Of a stretch of 64,000 nucleotides of DNA, positions 40,395 through 50,372 are shown one piece after another. This DNA is from Pantoea sp. AS-PWVM4 (GTDB taxonomy: Bacteria > Pseudomonadota > Gammaproteobacteria > Enterobacterales > Enterobacteriaceae): positions 1 through 64,000 of the forward strand of contig NZ_ASZC01000023.1 in NCBI RefSeq assembly GCF_000468095.1, written 5' to 3'. The notes under the pieces were generated by a model that was given only the letters and a program-made list of their open reading frames with translations, was not told the origin of the DNA and searched no databases. The position numbers and the translations under genes were made by a program. Position 1 is the first letter of the stretch; each line of letters begins with the position of its first letter.

Positions 40395-41168
40395 TTATGT
40401 ATTGGTTAGCAAATCACCTGTCTTAATATTCGATTTGAAGTACAGCGGAAGAATATCTTCAGGTTTGCCATCCATTTTTACCGTACCGTGCTCAAGCCAC
40501 AAAATGCGTGTGCACGTTTTGCGCAATAAATCATTGCTGTGGCTAGCCAGGATCAAAATCTTTGTAGCATTAATGATCTTGGTTAATCGAGCTTCAGCTT
40601 TTTCTTTGAAGCCTTCGTCTCCGACCGATAACCATTCATCCATTAATAGAATCTCAGGTGAAAATATTGTACTGACACTGAAACCTAATCGCATTTGCAT
40701 CCCCGAAGAATATGTGCGAACAGGCATGTCAATAAAATCACCGAGATCGGTAAAATCAATAATCTCTTCAATTTTGGCATCAATCTCTTTTTTCTTCAGA
40801 CCGAGTAATGCACCTCGGATATAGATATTCTCTCTACCCGTAAATTCTGCATTAATACCCAGGGAAATTGAGATCAGAGAACCGATATCACCTTCAATAA
40901 TTGCCGAACCGCTTGTTGGGTGGTAAACCTTGCTGAACATCCGCAATAGTGTGGTTTTACCTGCACCGTTGTGTCCGATTAATCCAACTTTTTCACCATC
41001 GTTGATTTCAAAGTTAAGATTATTAAGTGCAGAGATTACAACCTTGCCATCATGCTGACCCACTTTGCCACCGGTGGCAAAGTTGATAAAGTTCTTTTTA
41101 ATCGATCTTGCTTGGGCATTGAATATAGGAAAATCAATACCAACATTTTCAAATTTGATTAGTGCCAT
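40395..41168 (-). CDS. wzt: O-polysaccharide ABC transporter ATP-binding protein Wzt (short form)
   Basis: A 257-residue ATPase that powers export of undecaprenyl-linked O-chain. Walker A GLIGHNGAGKTTL, signature TYSSGMQMRLGFS and Walker B EILLMDEWLSVGD are intact. It ends soon after the nucleotide domain, so it lacks the C-terminal carbohydrate-binding domain of E. coli O8/O9a Wzt (over 400 residues); export may therefore not need a capped chain end. Start at 41168 (MALIKF), five bases after wzm; gnd lies downstream. Confidence 0.9.
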   Translation of the reverse strand: MALIKFENVGIDFPIFNAQARSIKKNFINFATGGKVGQHDGKVVISALNNLNFEINDGEKVGLIGHNGAGKTTLLRMFSKVYHPTSGSAIIEGDIGSLISISLGINAEFTGRENIYIRGALLGLKKKEIDAKIEEIIDFTDLGDFIDMPVRTYSSGMQMRLGFSVSTIFSPEILLMDEWLSVGDEGFKEKAEARLTKIINATKILILASHSNDLLRKTCTRILWLEHGTVKMDGKPEDILPLYFKSNIKTGDLLTNT

Positions 41169-41173
41169 TTTTC

Positions 41174-41974
41174 CTACACCCAATAAGGAACTCGGTATTT
41201 ATACTTGCTAGTCATGAAAATCGAGAATGCCAGGCCCACTACCGCCATAACAGCTGCAATGATATAGCTACTCGTCATTGGCACAGTTCCCAACAGGGGG
41301 CTGCGGACAAGATCAATCAGGTGATAAAGCGGATTAAGATTCAGCAACATCAATGCTGCGCTATGCGATAGTAATTTCGGCATCCAGATTACTGGTGTGA
41401 GATAAAAAATCACCTGCATGATGCTCAATACGATTTGTGTCATATCGCGAAAACGAGCACAAATCATCGACAGGACCATCAAAAGCCATGTCAGGTTAAG
41501 CATAAGTAACAGGAAACCGGGGATGGCAAGTAACACTGTCCAGCTGATCCCTTTTTGCACAGCCAACAGCACCAAAGGAAAAATAACAATATTATGTAAG
41601 AAAATAATGAAATTTTTCCAAATAACTCGCATGACATGAACATGCAATGGCACTGGCAACTGTTTAATAATCCCTTCGGAAGAGATCAGTGCATCACAGC
41701 CTTCCGATACTGAGCTGAGAATAAAGCTCCAGGTGATCAGTCCCAACGTAAGATAAGGCAGAAACTCTTTAACATTGGTCTTGAAAAGATTACCGAACAC
41801 CAAGCCCATGGTGGTAATCATAACGGCCATACTGATGGTGATCCAAAAAGGCCCCATCTTCGACCGCTTGTATCTCATGCGGATATCTTGCCCGCCCATC
41901 ACTTTGACTATATGAAAGTTTTTGATGGCGGATGTGAAATCATCCCACCCTACCGACTTAACTTTATTTGACAT
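41174..41974 (-). CDS. wzm: O-polysaccharide ABC transporter permease Wzm
   Basis: A 266-residue ABC-2-type permease with six membrane helices (for example ITISMAVMITTMGLVFGNLF and MQVIFYLTPVIWMP). It carries the polymer across the inner membrane with Wzt. The DIRMRYKRSKMGPFW coupling segment near residue 30 is characteristic of polysaccharide exporters. Its start overlaps the preceding stop by one base. Confidence 0.9.
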   Translation of the reverse strand: MSNKVKSVGWDDFTSAIKNFHIVKVMGGQDIRMRYKRSKMGPFWITISMAVMITTMGLVFGNLFKTNVKEFLPYLTLGLITWSFILSSVSEGCDALISSEGIIKQLPVPLHVHVMRVIWKNFIIFLHNIVIFPLVLLAVQKGISWTVLLAIPGFLLLMLNLTWLLMVLSMICARFRDMTQIVLSIMQVIFYLTPVIWMPKLLSHSAALMLLNLNPLYHLIDLVRSPLLGTVPMTSSYIIAAVMAVVGLAFSIFMTSKYKYRVPYWV

Positions 41975-43269
41975 TACAAAATTCCAAACTGATATGCGAG
42001 ACGGTTCAATCCTACGAGGAATTTATCACCGCACAGGCGCGCCAGTATCAGCGTCATAAATTCTTCTCTTTGTGACTCATCAAGTTGATCTCTGAGCTTG
42101 ATAATATCATTCATGCTGCAAACGCACCTGAACATGAGATCAAGTTTTATGATCGGTAAACCACATTTATGCAGTGCAAGGCAGTTGATATGAATCTGGG
42201 AACCAAGCGTAAATTCATCAAGGTAGAGAGAAATCAGCCTTTGCTTAAAATGATCATTTAACAAAGGTTTCTCGTTATGGTAGCTCTCGAAGAAGTTAAC
42301 TACATCCAGATAGTCGACTTGATTCTTTTCAACCTGCGACTCACGATTTTTGCTTTTTGAGGCTTTCGCCGCTTCACTTCTGACAATCGTGGCTTCTTCA
42401 GGTTTTCCATGTTCAAGCAGGTACTGATAATAATAAGACGAAATGATCTCATCATTGGCCAGTAGTTGCGTAATGGATTTGTTCGCCCAGGAACGCTCAC
42501 CTTCGCGGCGATAATAGTAATAACTTTTATAGAACTCCTCATCCGTACTGAGTTTTCTTTCCATAAAAGAGACGTTAAACAATGATTTGAAATGTTGCTC
42601 TGAACTTACCAGTGATTTGAGTAATTTACTCAGACCAAACTCACCTCTTTTGATCACTAACGGACGGACATTCGAGGATTTGTAGTCATACCAAAAATCT
42701 TTGAATCTTTTGTTTCGGGTAATTTTTCCAGCAATCGAAATACAAAATGATCCCAAGTGATGCGAGTGTTGACTGTTTTCAGTGGCACCGAGAACTTCGA
42801 TATTAGTCTCAAATAAGTTACGTACAAATTCTGGAAGTGTATTTTTAGAGAAAAATACGCTGTCGTTGATGATCAACAGTCTTTCACACTTCTCCTGAAA
42901 GTTAGACTCAAAAAAGTATTTCATGCCAGCTTTATAGCTACCGAAATCGCGTCCGTAATTATCACGCTCAATATAAACATCAATTAAGTCCCGTGGATAA
43001 TTATCTTCTTCCAGTCTTAATGTATTTACACCGATGATAAAAATATTGTTACGTCTGGCTTCTTTGAGTAACTCAAGCGTATCGCTCCTGAGAGCATGCT
43101 TTTCATACAAAGCCAGGAGCATTACCTTGCCTCCGATAAACTCCTTTTTTACTTTAACATCTGTATATTTTTTTGTTTTGATATCATCGCGTATAGACAA
43201 AACGCCATAGTACATATAAATAACGATTTTCAGAAAAAACCTGATCGTCATCAAAACAATTCTTTTCAT
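41974..43269 (-). CDS. RgpF-like rhamnan synthesis protein
   Basis: A 431-residue protein of the RgpF (rhamnan synthesis F) family. The core has YIERDNYGRDFGSYKAGMKY and LLIINDSVFF, the signature NxGrDfgsyk and NDS motifs of these putative glycosyltransferases. An N-terminal hydrophobic segment (IRFFLKIVIYMYYGVL) may attach it to the membrane. A lysine/glutamate-rich linker (KASKSKNRESQVEKNQ) precedes a C-terminal helical region. With dTDP-rhamnose genes and wzm/wzt in the same operon it probably extends a rhamnose chain. Family assignment firm, linkage unknown. Confidence 0.8.
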   Translation of the reverse strand: MKRIVLMTIRFFLKIVIYMYYGVLSIRDDIKTKKYTDVKVKKEFIGGKVMLLALYEKHALRSDTLELLKEARRNNIFIIGVNTLRLEEDNYPRDLIDVYIERDNYGRDFGSYKAGMKYFFESNFQEKCERLLIINDSVFFSKNTLPEFVRNLFETNIEVLGATENSQHSHHLGSFCISIAGKITRNKRFKDFWYDYKSSNVRPLVIKRGEFGLSKLLKSLVSSEQHFKSLFNVSFMERKLSTDEEFYKSYYYYRREGERSWANKSITQLLANDEIISSYYYQYLLEHGKPEEATIVRSEAAKASKSKNRESQVEKNQVDYLDVVNFFESYHNEKPLLNDHFKQRLISLYLDEFTLGSQIHINCLALHKCGLPIIKLDLMFRCVCSMNDIIKLRDQLDESQREEFMTLILARLCGDKFLVGLNRLAYQFGIL

Positions 43270-43286
43270 ATTTACACCATCGATGG

Positions 43287-44228
43287 TTAGACCAACTTCC
43301 TAAATAAATTCATCACAAAAAAAGCACATGTTTCCAGAAAGCTTTGTCGATAAAAACTTCCCTGAAAAAAACTTCTTATGCGTTTTAAAAAGTCATCATT
43401 TAAATTAAGGTAATGAGTATAACTTATCTTATTATCACCGGGCATCCTCTCCTTAATTAAATCAAGAGCGAGACAATTAATTGCACTCCATGCTTTAAAT
43501 TCCCCAGCGAAGAGTCGGCGAAAACGTGTTACTTTTGATAAGAAACCGATATTACTCCCTACCAAATTCTGATCATGTTGGCGGTAGAGGATCCTGGGGT
43601 TTTTATCATAGATCACCACACCATTCAGTGCGCTACAAATGATATAAAGAATCCAGTCATGGGATACGATAGTTAAATCAGGAGGGAAGTCTTCAAAAAC
43701 TTCTTTAAGAGCACGATTGAAAACCATCGTGTTGCCACCAGCATAACTTTGCAGAAGTGCGTTCTGAAATTTAAAAGTTTTTTCGAAGCATGGTGACATA
43801 CCTATCACATCACCCTCTGAATTTATCAGAGTAGTACGTGAACCATAGAGTTGCGGTTCATTTTGTGTTTGTGGATGAGAAGATAATTTTCCTATAGCAA
43901 CTTCAAGTTTATCATCACACCAAATATCATCCTGATCACAAAAAGCATAATAATCTGAAATGATATTGGAATTTCTAAGTAAGTATAGAAAATTAGCGGC
44001 AAATCCTTGAGCCGGTCCTTTCAATAATATAACTTTATTATCAGTACATTGCTGAGAAAAGGCTTCAACTATATCACATGTACGGTCTGTTGAACCATCA
44101 TCTGAAACAATTAACGTCCAGTTTTTATAGGTCTGAGAAGCAATAGATTGCAATTGGCTCTCTAAAAATTTCTCGCCATTATAAGTACCCATTAAGATAC
44201 TTATATTTCCTTTATCGCTCATCGTCAT
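43287..44228 (-). CDS. GT2 glycosyltransferase, rhamnosyltransferase-like
   Basis: A 313-residue GT-A enzyme with ISILMGTYNGEKFLESQLQS at the N-terminus, VSDDGSTDRTCDI and the CDQDDIW acidic motif of rhamnosyltransferases of the RfbF/RgpB type, and the SHDWILYIICSALNGVV acceptor-side block. Start at 44228; an ATG two codons in is equally possible since neither has a strong ribosome site. AT-rich like the next three genes. Confidence 0.82.
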   Translation of the reverse strand: MTMSDKGNISILMGTYNGEKFLESQLQSIASQTYKNWTLIVSDDGSTDRTCDIVEAFSQQCTDNKVILLKGPAQGFAANFLYLLRNSNIISDYYAFCDQDDIWCDDKLEVAIGKLSSHPQTQNEPQLYGSRTTLINSEGDVIGMSPCFEKTFKFQNALLQSYAGGNTMVFNRALKEVFEDFPPDLTIVSHDWILYIICSALNGVVIYDKNPRILYRQHDQNLVGSNIGFLSKVTRFRRLFAGEFKAWSAINCLALDLIKERMPGDNKISYTHYLNLNDDFLKRIRSFFQGSFYRQSFLETCAFFVMNLFRKLV

Positions 44229-44278
44229 TAGCTATACACAGAAAAGGATGAGAAAATTCTCACCCTTAATTTATCGGA

Positions 44279-44827
44279 TTAATCAAATTTTACAGCTTCA
44301 GAGAAAGGCGTCCCCATCGCGTCTTTGGCAGACAGAGAGGGTGGATTGTCTGAATTGTTGGGCCAGTTGATATTTAATTCACTGTCATTCCACAGCAAAG
44401 AATGCTCGTGCTGCGGATTGTAATAATCCGTGCATTTATAAACAAATTCAGCACTGTCTGAAGTGACATAGAAACCGTGAGCAAAACCTTCTGGCACCCA
44501 CAGCTGGCGTTTATTTTCGGCCGAGAGATAAACGCCAACCCATTTGCCAAACGTTGGTGATGATTTGCGCATATCAACTGCCACATCAAAAACCTCACCG
44601 GCTACGACGCGTACCAGTTTTCCCTGCGTATTGACGGTCTGATAATGCAAACCGCGCAGAATACCCTTTGAAGATTTAGAATGGTTATCCTGAACGAACG
44701 TGCGTGGACAGACTAACTCTTCAAATTTCTTCTGTTGCCAGGTTTCCATAAAAAAACCGCGCTCATCACCAAAGACCGCTGGCTCGATGATCTTTACATC
44801 TGGGATTTCAGTCTCAATAATTTTCAT
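44279..44827 (-). CDS. rfbC: dTDP-4-dehydrorhamnose 3,5-epimerase
   Basis: A 182-residue cupin epimerase, third step of dTDP-L-rhamnose synthesis. Seen: EPAVFGDERGFFMETW, VQDNHSKSSKGILRGLHYQ with the catalytic histidine, WVPEGFAHGFYV. Overlaps rfbA by one base. Confidence 0.94.
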   Translation of the reverse strand: MKIIETEIPDVKIIEPAVFGDERGFFMETWQQKKFEELVCPRTFVQDNHSKSSKGILRGLHYQTVNTQGKLVRVVAGEVFDVAVDMRKSSPTFGKWVGVYLSAENKRQLWVPEGFAHGFYVTSDSAEFVYKCTDYYNPQHEHSLLWNDSELNINWPNNSDNPPSLSAKDAMGTPFSEAVKFD

Positions 44828-45708
44828 TAGAGCTTCCCTTCATATAAAGCCATCAGATATTTTCCATAATCATTTTTCATCATGGGCTGAGCTAATTCTT
44901 TTAATTTCTCAGCACCAATGAAACCCATACGATAGGCAATCTCTTCCGGGCAAGCGACCTTCAATCCCTGACGAGTTTCAATGGTCTGGATGAAGTTATT
45001 GGCTTCAATCAAGCTTTGATGCGTCCCGGTATCCAGCCAGGCATGCCCGCGTCCCATGATTGAAACCTGAAGTTCACCTTTTTCAAGATAGAGATTGTTG
45101 ATATCCGTAATCTCCAGTTCACCACGCGGTGATGGTTTGAGATTTTTGGCCATTTCAACAACACTATTGTCATAGAAATACAGACCGGTTACAGCATAAT
45201 TGCTTTTTGGCTCTTTAGGCTTCTCAACTAATGAGATTGCTTTGCCACTTTTATCAAACTCAACAACACCGTAACGCTCTGGATCATGGACATGGTAAGC
45301 AAATACGGTCGCGCCTTTCTCTTTATTCGAAGCTTCTTCAAGCTGCTTATAAAGGTCATGTCCATAAAAAATATTGTCGCCCAGAATCAATGCGCAATTA
45401 TCTTCACCCACAAAATCCTCGCCAAGGATAAAGGCTTGAGCAAGGCCATCCGGACTTTCCTGAACTTTGTATTGCAGGTTCAGACCCCATTGGGAACCAT
45501 CGCCAAGAAGACTTTCGAAACGAGGAGTATCTTGCGGAGTACTGATAATTAAAATATCGCGAATGCCCGCTAGCATCAGAGTACTTAGCGGATAATAGAT
45601 CATCGGCTTATCATAAATTGGCAGCAGCTGTTTACTTACAGCCATTGTCACAGGATAAAGGCGTGTTCCTGATCCACCAGCAAGAATTATTCCTTTTTTA
45701 CTTTTCAC
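44827..45708 (-). CDS. rfbA: Glucose-1-phosphate thymidylyltransferase
   Basis: A 293-residue nucleotidyltransferase making dTDP-glucose. The [20 protein letters not shown] signature, [23 protein letters not shown] and the [20 protein letters not shown] block are complete. Third gene of rfbBDAC. Confidence 0.95.
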   Translation of the reverse strand: MKSKKGIILAGGSGTRLYPVTMAVSKQLLPIYDKPMIYYPLSTLMLAGIRDILIISTPQDTPRFESLLGDGSQWGLNLQYKVQESPDGLAQAFILGEDFVGEDNCALILGDNIFYGHDLYKQLEEASNKEKGATVFAYHVHDPERYGVVEFDKSGKAISLVEKPKEPKSNYAVTGLYFYDNSVVEMAKNLKPSPRGELEITDINNLYLEKGELQVSIMGRGHAWLDTGTHQSLIEANNFIQTIETRQGLKVACPEEIAYRMGFIGAEKLKELAQPMMKNDYGKYLMALYEGKL

Positions 45709-45746
45709 AACGTTTACCCTTCATTTGTTATCTGACTTCACTCGTC

Positions 45747-46634
45747 TCAATTGTAGAGCTCATCAAGCATACGTTTAACACCAAGTTTCCAATCCGGCAG
45801 ATTAAGCTTAAAGGCGGAGGTGAACTTTTCAGTGTTGAGTCTTGAGTTTAATGGTCGTTTAGCGGGGGTCGGGAAGGCTGAGGTTTCAACCTTGTTCACG
45901 ACTTCAACTTTTAACGGCAGACCCTTTTGCTTCACATAGTCAATCACTGTTTCAGCATAGGCGTGCCAGGTTGTGATACCCGAAGCAATAAGGTTATAAA
46001 TTCCCGACTTTTCAGGATCTGTTAACGTGAGTCGAATGGCATGAGCTGTGCAATCCGCAATTAACTCAGCACCCGTTGGGGCACCATATTGATCATCAAT
46101 AACAGATAATGCTTCTCTCTCCTGAGCGAGCCGAATCATGGTTTTCGCGAAGTTGTTGCCTTTCGCTGCATATACCCAGCTGGTGCGGAAGATAAGATAT
46201 TTGGCAGCAGCAGCAATAATCGCCTCTTCACCTTCGCGCTTGGTCAATCCATATGCATTCAAAGGTGCGGTGCTATCCGTTTCCTTCCAGGGGGTCGTGC
46301 CACCACCATCAAAGACATAATCGGTTGAGTAGTGAACCACTAAGGCATCAATTTTATTAGCCGCTTCTGCCATTGCTTTCACGCTGGTCGCATTAACCAG
46401 ACGCGCTTTTTCAACTTCACTCTCTGCTTTATCTACAGCGGTATAGGCTGTCGCATTGACGATCACATCAGGCTTAATTTTCAGAATACTTTCTGCAATA
46501 CCTGTTGGATTCTCAAAATCGCCGCAATAATCAACAGAATGACGGTCAAGTACCATGACATTACCCAGGGGCGATAACGCACGTTGCAGTTCCCAGCCAA
46601 CCTGGCCATTTCTACCAAATAGCAAAATATTCAT
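45747..46634 (-). CDS. rfbD: dTDP-4-dehydrorhamnose reductase
   Basis: A 295-residue SDR enzyme completing dTDP-L-rhamnose. ILLFGRNGQVGWEL is the NAD(P) motif, HYSTDYVFDG carries the catalytic threonine region and PLNAYGLTKREGE the YxxxK pair. Overlaps rfbB by one base. Confidence 0.94.
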   Translation of the reverse strand: MNILLFGRNGQVGWELQRALSPLGNVMVLDRHSVDYCGDFENPTGIAESILKIKPDVIVNATAYTAVDKAESEVEKARLVNATSVKAMAEAANKIDALVVHYSTDYVFDGGGTTPWKETDSTAPLNAYGLTKREGEEAIIAAAAKYLIFRTSWVYAAKGNNFAKTMIRLAQEREALSVIDDQYGAPTGAELIADCTAHAIRLTLTDPEKSGIYNLIASGITTWHAYAETVIDYVKQKGLPLKVEVVNKVETSAFPTPAKRPLNSRLNTEKFTSAFKLNLPDWKLGVKRMLDELYN

Positions 46635-47713
46635 TATTTGCGATTCTCATAGTTTTCTTTTAACCAGTTCTGGTAAGAACCGCTTTTGACATGCTCTACC
46701 CAGGTTTGATTGTTCAGATACCACTCAACCGTTTTTCTCAAACCACTCTCAAAAGTTTCCTGAGGCGACCATCCCAGCTCTTTCTTGATCTTATCGGCAT
46801 CGATCGCATAACGACGATCATGGCCCGGGCGATCCTGAACATAGACAATCTGTTCCGCATAGGCCGTATCTTTTGGACGCAACTCATCAAGCAGCTCACA
46901 CACCTTCAATACCACATCGAGATTTTTCTTTTCGTTATGTCCACCGATGTTGTAGGTAGTGCCTGTCGCCGCTTTGGTCACTACGGTATAGAGCGCGCGG
47001 GCGTGGTCTTCAACATACAGCCAGTCGCGAATCTGGTCACCCTTGCCATAAATCGGCAACGGTTTGCCTTCCAGCGCATTGCTGATAATCAGGGGAATCA
47101 ATTTTTCCGGGAAATGATAAGGACCATAGTTGTTTGAGCAGTTGGTGACGACTACCGGCAAACCATAAGTACGGCCCCAGGCACGCACTAAATGATCGCT
47201 GGCGGCTTTGGTCGATGAGTATGGGCTGCTTGGTGCATAAGGGGTGGTTTCGGTGAAGAGCGGCAGTTCACCCGCCATTTCATCCGGGTGCGGCAGGTCG
47301 CCATAAACTTCGTCAGTCGAAATATGATGGAAGCGGAAGGCGGCTTTCTTTTCGGCAGGTAAAGCAGACCAGTATTGACGGCTGGCTTCCAGTAACGCAT
47401 ATGTCCCGACGACATTGGTCTGGACGAATTCCGCCGGTCCGGTAATTGAGCGGTCGACATGACTCTCGGCCGCCAGATGCATCACCGCATCCGGTGCAAA
47501 TTCGTTAAATACCGCCTGTAGCGCAACGCCATCACATATATCAACTTTTCTAAAGTTATAGCGCTCGCTCTGGCTGACTGCATCAAGAGATTCGAGATTG
47601 CCGGCATAGGTTAATTTATCAACGTTAATCACTTCATCATTCGTATTGTCGATAATGTGGCGAACCACAGCTGAACCGATAAACCCTGCACCACCTGTAA
47701 TTAAGATTTTCAT
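46634..47713 (-). CDS. rfbB: dTDP-glucose 4,6-dehydratase
   Basis: A 359-residue extended SDR converting dTDP-glucose to the 4-keto-6-deoxy sugar. [38 protein letters not shown] and [17 protein letters not shown] are all present. First gene of the O-polysaccharide operon, 71 bases downstream of the JUMPstart element. Confidence 0.95.
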   Translation of the reverse strand: MKILITGGAGFIGSAVVRHIIDNTNDEVINVDKLTYAGNLESLDAVSQSERYNFRKVDICDGVALQAVFNEFAPDAVMHLAAESHVDRSITGPAEFVQTNVVGTYALLEASRQYWSALPAEKKAAFRFHHISTDEVYGDLPHPDEMAGELPLFTETTPYAPSSPYSSTKAASDHLVRAWGRTYGLPVVVTNCSNNYGPYHFPEKLIPLIISNALEGKPLPIYGKGDQIRDWLYVEDHARALYTVVTKAATGTTYNIGGHNEKKNLDVVLKVCELLDELRPKDTAYAEQIVYVQDRPGHDRRYAIDADKIKKELGWSPQETFESGLRKTVEWYLNNQTWVEHVKSGSYQNWLKENYENRK

Positions 47714-48139
47714 AATGTCTCGTTTATCCCGACTTACTCAGTAAGACTAACACCAATTGAAATGGAAAATACCTGTGCAACAGGCACGCTACCGCCCCTG
47801 GGTTTACAGCTCCCACGTAGCTGAGACAGAGTCAAAATGTCGAGACGGCGCTTCAAACTTATTCAAAGCTATCTTTCTGAATAATCGCTCATTTATCAAT
47901 GAAATTAATAAAGGAGGATTATCATTAAACCGTTATGAATTCTACCACCCACGCAGATCAATGACGAATGAATTGCAATTTTCAACGGGTAGTTAGTGTA
48001 AATATTGACCGTCGCACAGGGAGCAAGATGGTTACTGAGTCACAAAACCAACTCAATCAGATTTTGATGAAAGAGGGATGAAGACACGGCGGGGAAAATG
48101 GGAAATGGGCGGGCTAAACAGCCCGCCAACAGATGAAAA
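47714..48139. other. Intergenic region between rfbB and galE
   Basis: 426 bases without a convincing gene, AT-rich in the part near 47870-47950. It contains the JUMPstart element at 47785-47823 and must carry the minus-strand promoter of the O-polysaccharide operon, most likely between 47825 and 48050, and the end of the galE transcript. Confidence 0.6.
47785..47823 (-). promoter_or_regulatory. JUMPstart element with ops site
   Basis: The minus strand reads CAGGGGCGGTAGCGTG at its 3' end, preceded by GAGCTGTAAACC, matching the enterobacterial JUMPstart consensus; the ops core GGCGGTAGCGTG is the complement of 47785-47796. RfaH is recruited at ops to paused polymerase and suppresses termination across long polysaccharide operons. 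Here it precedes rfbBDAC-GT2-rgpF-wzm-wzt. Confidence 0.9.
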
Positions 48140-49153
48140 TTACTTAAACCCATTCGGGTTCTTTGACTGCCAGTTCCAGGTATCGCGCATCATCTCATCG
48201 ATACCCCGAGTCACGCGCCAGTCCAGCTCGCTATTCGCCAGCGAAGCATCCGCCCAGAATGCAGGCAGATCGCCGTCGCGACGCGGCTTAAACTCAAACG
48301 GAATCTGCTTACCGGAAGCCTTTTCAAACGCGTTGATCATCTCCAGCACCGAGAAACCTTTTCCGCCGCCGAGATTGTAGGCTTTATAGCCGGTCACTTT
48401 TGGCAGATGGTCGAGCGCTTTCAGATGGCCTTCGGCCAAATCCACAACATGGATGTAATCACGCAGGCAGGTGCCGTCAGGCGTATCGTAGTCATCGCCA
48501 AACACGCCCAGTTTGTCGAGACGACCGATGGCGACCTGAGCAATGTACGGTAACAAATTATTCGGAATGCCGGTTGGATCTTCACCAATCTCACCCGATT
48601 CGTGCGCACCTACCGGGTTGAAATAACGCAGCGCAATCGCATTGAAGCGGTTATCCGCTTTGGCGAAGTCGCGCATCACCAGTTCAATCATCAGCTTTGA
48701 TGTGCCATAGGGGCTGGTGGTGCCGCCAATCGGGGTGGTTTCCACATAAGGAACCGGTGCATCAGCGCCATAGACCGTCGCTGAAGAGCTGAAGATAAAG
48801 TTCCATACACCCGCGCTGCGCATCTCTTCCAGCAACACGACGGTGCCTGCCACGTTATTCTCATAGTATTCCAGCGGCATGCGGGTCGACTCCCCCACCG
48901 CCTTTAACGCAGCAAAGTGGATGACAGCCGTAATTTCATTGGCGGCGAACAGATCGCGCAAGCACGCACGATCGCGAATATCACCTTCAACAAACACCGC
49001 CTTTTTGCCCGCCAGCTTTTCTACGCGGTTAATCGCTTCGCGCGAGGCATTGCAAAGGTTATCAAGGACTACAACGTCGTCACCGCGCTGCAACAGCGCC
49101 AGCACCGTGTGAGAGCCAATGTACCCCGCCCCACCCGTTACCAAAATAGCCAT
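48140..49153 (-). CDS. galE: UDP-glucose 4-epimerase
   Basis: A 337-residue extended SDR interconverting UDP-glucose and UDP-galactose. ILVTGGAGYIGSHTVLALLQ, VIHFAALKAVGES and the SPYGTSKLMIELV YxxxK motif are intact. Start at 49153; the frame extends 12 codons upstream without support. It follows galF on the minus strand, an arrangement shared with amylovoran/stewartan loci, where galactose is a main sugar. Confidence 0.93.
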   Translation of the reverse strand: MAILVTGGAGYIGSHTVLALLQRGDDVVVLDNLCNASREAINRVEKLAGKKAVFVEGDIRDRACLRDLFAANEITAVIHFAALKAVGESTRMPLEYYENNVAGTVVLLEEMRSAGVWNFIFSSSATVYGADAPVPYVETTPIGGTTSPYGTSKLMIELVMRDFAKADNRFNAIALRYFNPVGAHESGEIGEDPTGIPNNLLPYIAQVAIGRLDKLGVFGDDYDTPDGTCLRDYIHVVDLAEGHLKALDHLPKVTGYKAYNLGGGKGFSVLEMINAFEKASGKQIPFEFKPRRDGDLPAFWADASLANSELDWRVTRGIDEMMRDTWNWQSKNPNGFK

Positions 49154-49200
49154 GCGTACTCCTTTAAGCCGCGCAACCGCGCGGCACATGATGAAAAGGG

Positions 49201-50097
49201 TTATTTCGCCAGGATTTTCTGAATAGCAGCGCGGAAGTCACGGCCCTGGCTGTTGTTACGCAGGCCGTAAGAGACGAATGCCTGCATGTAGCCTAGTTTA
49301 CGGCCACAGTCGAAGCTGGTGCCAGTGAGCAGCGTCGCATCTACCGGTTTTTTCTTGCCGAGGGCGGCAATGGCGTCAGTCAGCTGGATACGTCCCCAGG
49401 CACCCGGTTCGGTGCGCTCCAGTTCAGTCCAGATATCGGCAGAGAGGACATAGCGACCTACCGCTGCGAGGTCAGAATCCAGTGTGTTAGCCTCTTCCGG
49501 CTTCTCAACAAAATTGGTGATAGTGCTGACGTCACCTGGGTTATCCAGCGGCTGTTCAGTGGTGATCACGGAGTATTCAGAAAGATCGGCACCCGGCATA
49601 TGTTTTGCCAGTACCTGGCTGCGACCGGTTTCCTCAAAGCGTGCCACCATTGCGGCAAGGTTATAACGCAGGTGATCGGCGGTGGAGTCGTCCAGCAGAA
49701 CATCCGGCAATACCACTACAAACGGGTTGTCGCCAATCATCGGGCGAGCACACAGAACCGAGTGGCCTAACCCCAGTGGGTTTGCCTGACGCACGTTCAT
49801 GATGGTTACGCCCGGAGGACAAATCGATTGCACTTCGCTCAGCAGCTGACGTTTAACACGCGCTTCAAGTAACGCTTCCAGCTCATAAGTGGTGTCAAAG
49901 TGGTTTTCCACTGCATTTTTGGAAGCATGAGTGACCAGCACAATCTCCTTGATGCCTGCAGCCACGCACTCATCAACGATATATTGGATCATCGGTTTGT
50001 CGACGACAGGCAGCATCTCTTTCGGAATGGCTTTCGTCGCAGGGAGCATATGCATACCGAGACCCGCAACCGGGATTACAGCTTTAAGCTTGGTCAT
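49201..50097 (-). CDS. galF: GalF, UTP-glucose-1-phosphate uridylyltransferase homologue
   Basis: A 298-residue GalU-like protein. At residues 12-18 it reads GLGMHML, where active GalU has GLGTRML; loss of that Thr-Arg pair is the mark of GalF, which has little activity alone and modulates GalU. Other blocks ([43 protein letters not shown]) are conserved. galF normally borders polysaccharide loci; here it lies between two. Confidence 0.92.
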   Translation of the reverse strand: MTKLKAVIPVAGLGMHMLPATKAIPKEMLPVVDKPMIQYIVDECVAAGIKEIVLVTHASKNAVENHFDTTYELEALLEARVKRQLLSEVQSICPPGVTIMNVRQANPLGLGHSVLCARPMIGDNPFVVVLPDVLLDDSTADHLRYNLAAMVARFEETGRSQVLAKHMPGADLSEYSVITTEQPLDNPGDVSTITNFVEKPEEANTLDSDLAAVGRYVLSADIWTELERTEPGAWGRIQLTDAIAALGKKKPVDATLLTGTSFDCGRKLGYMQAFVSYGLRNNSQGRDFRAAIQKILAK

Positions 50098-50346
50098 ATT
50101 TATTCCATTTCATGAAGTGAATACGTGGGGTCGATTATGCAGGATCGGCCGGAACAGCAAGTATAATCTTTATCTGAAAAACCGGCACTAACTCTCTGTC
50201 ACAGCATAAAAAATCGCTTTTTTCGGCACCCACCGATGCGCCAGTTGGCAGGAAAATTAAATCGCTAAACCACTGTAAAACAGCAGAAGGGATCAGAGAA
50301 AGTCAGATTTAATAAGACCAGTCATTTTCAGACAGATCGTGAGGTC

Positions 50347-50368
50347 GCGGCGCGAAAAATCGCGCCGC
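50347..50368. repeat. Palindromic repeat variant after wzx
   Basis: GCGGCGCGA (50347-50355), loop AAAA, TCGCGCCGC (50360-50368): a perfect nine-base hairpin five bases past the wzx stop, related to the repeat at 71-138. It may end transcription of the exopolysaccharide operon. The rest of the 275-base galF-wzx gap shows only the presumed galF promoter region. Confidence 0.65.
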
Positions 50369-50372
50369 CAGA

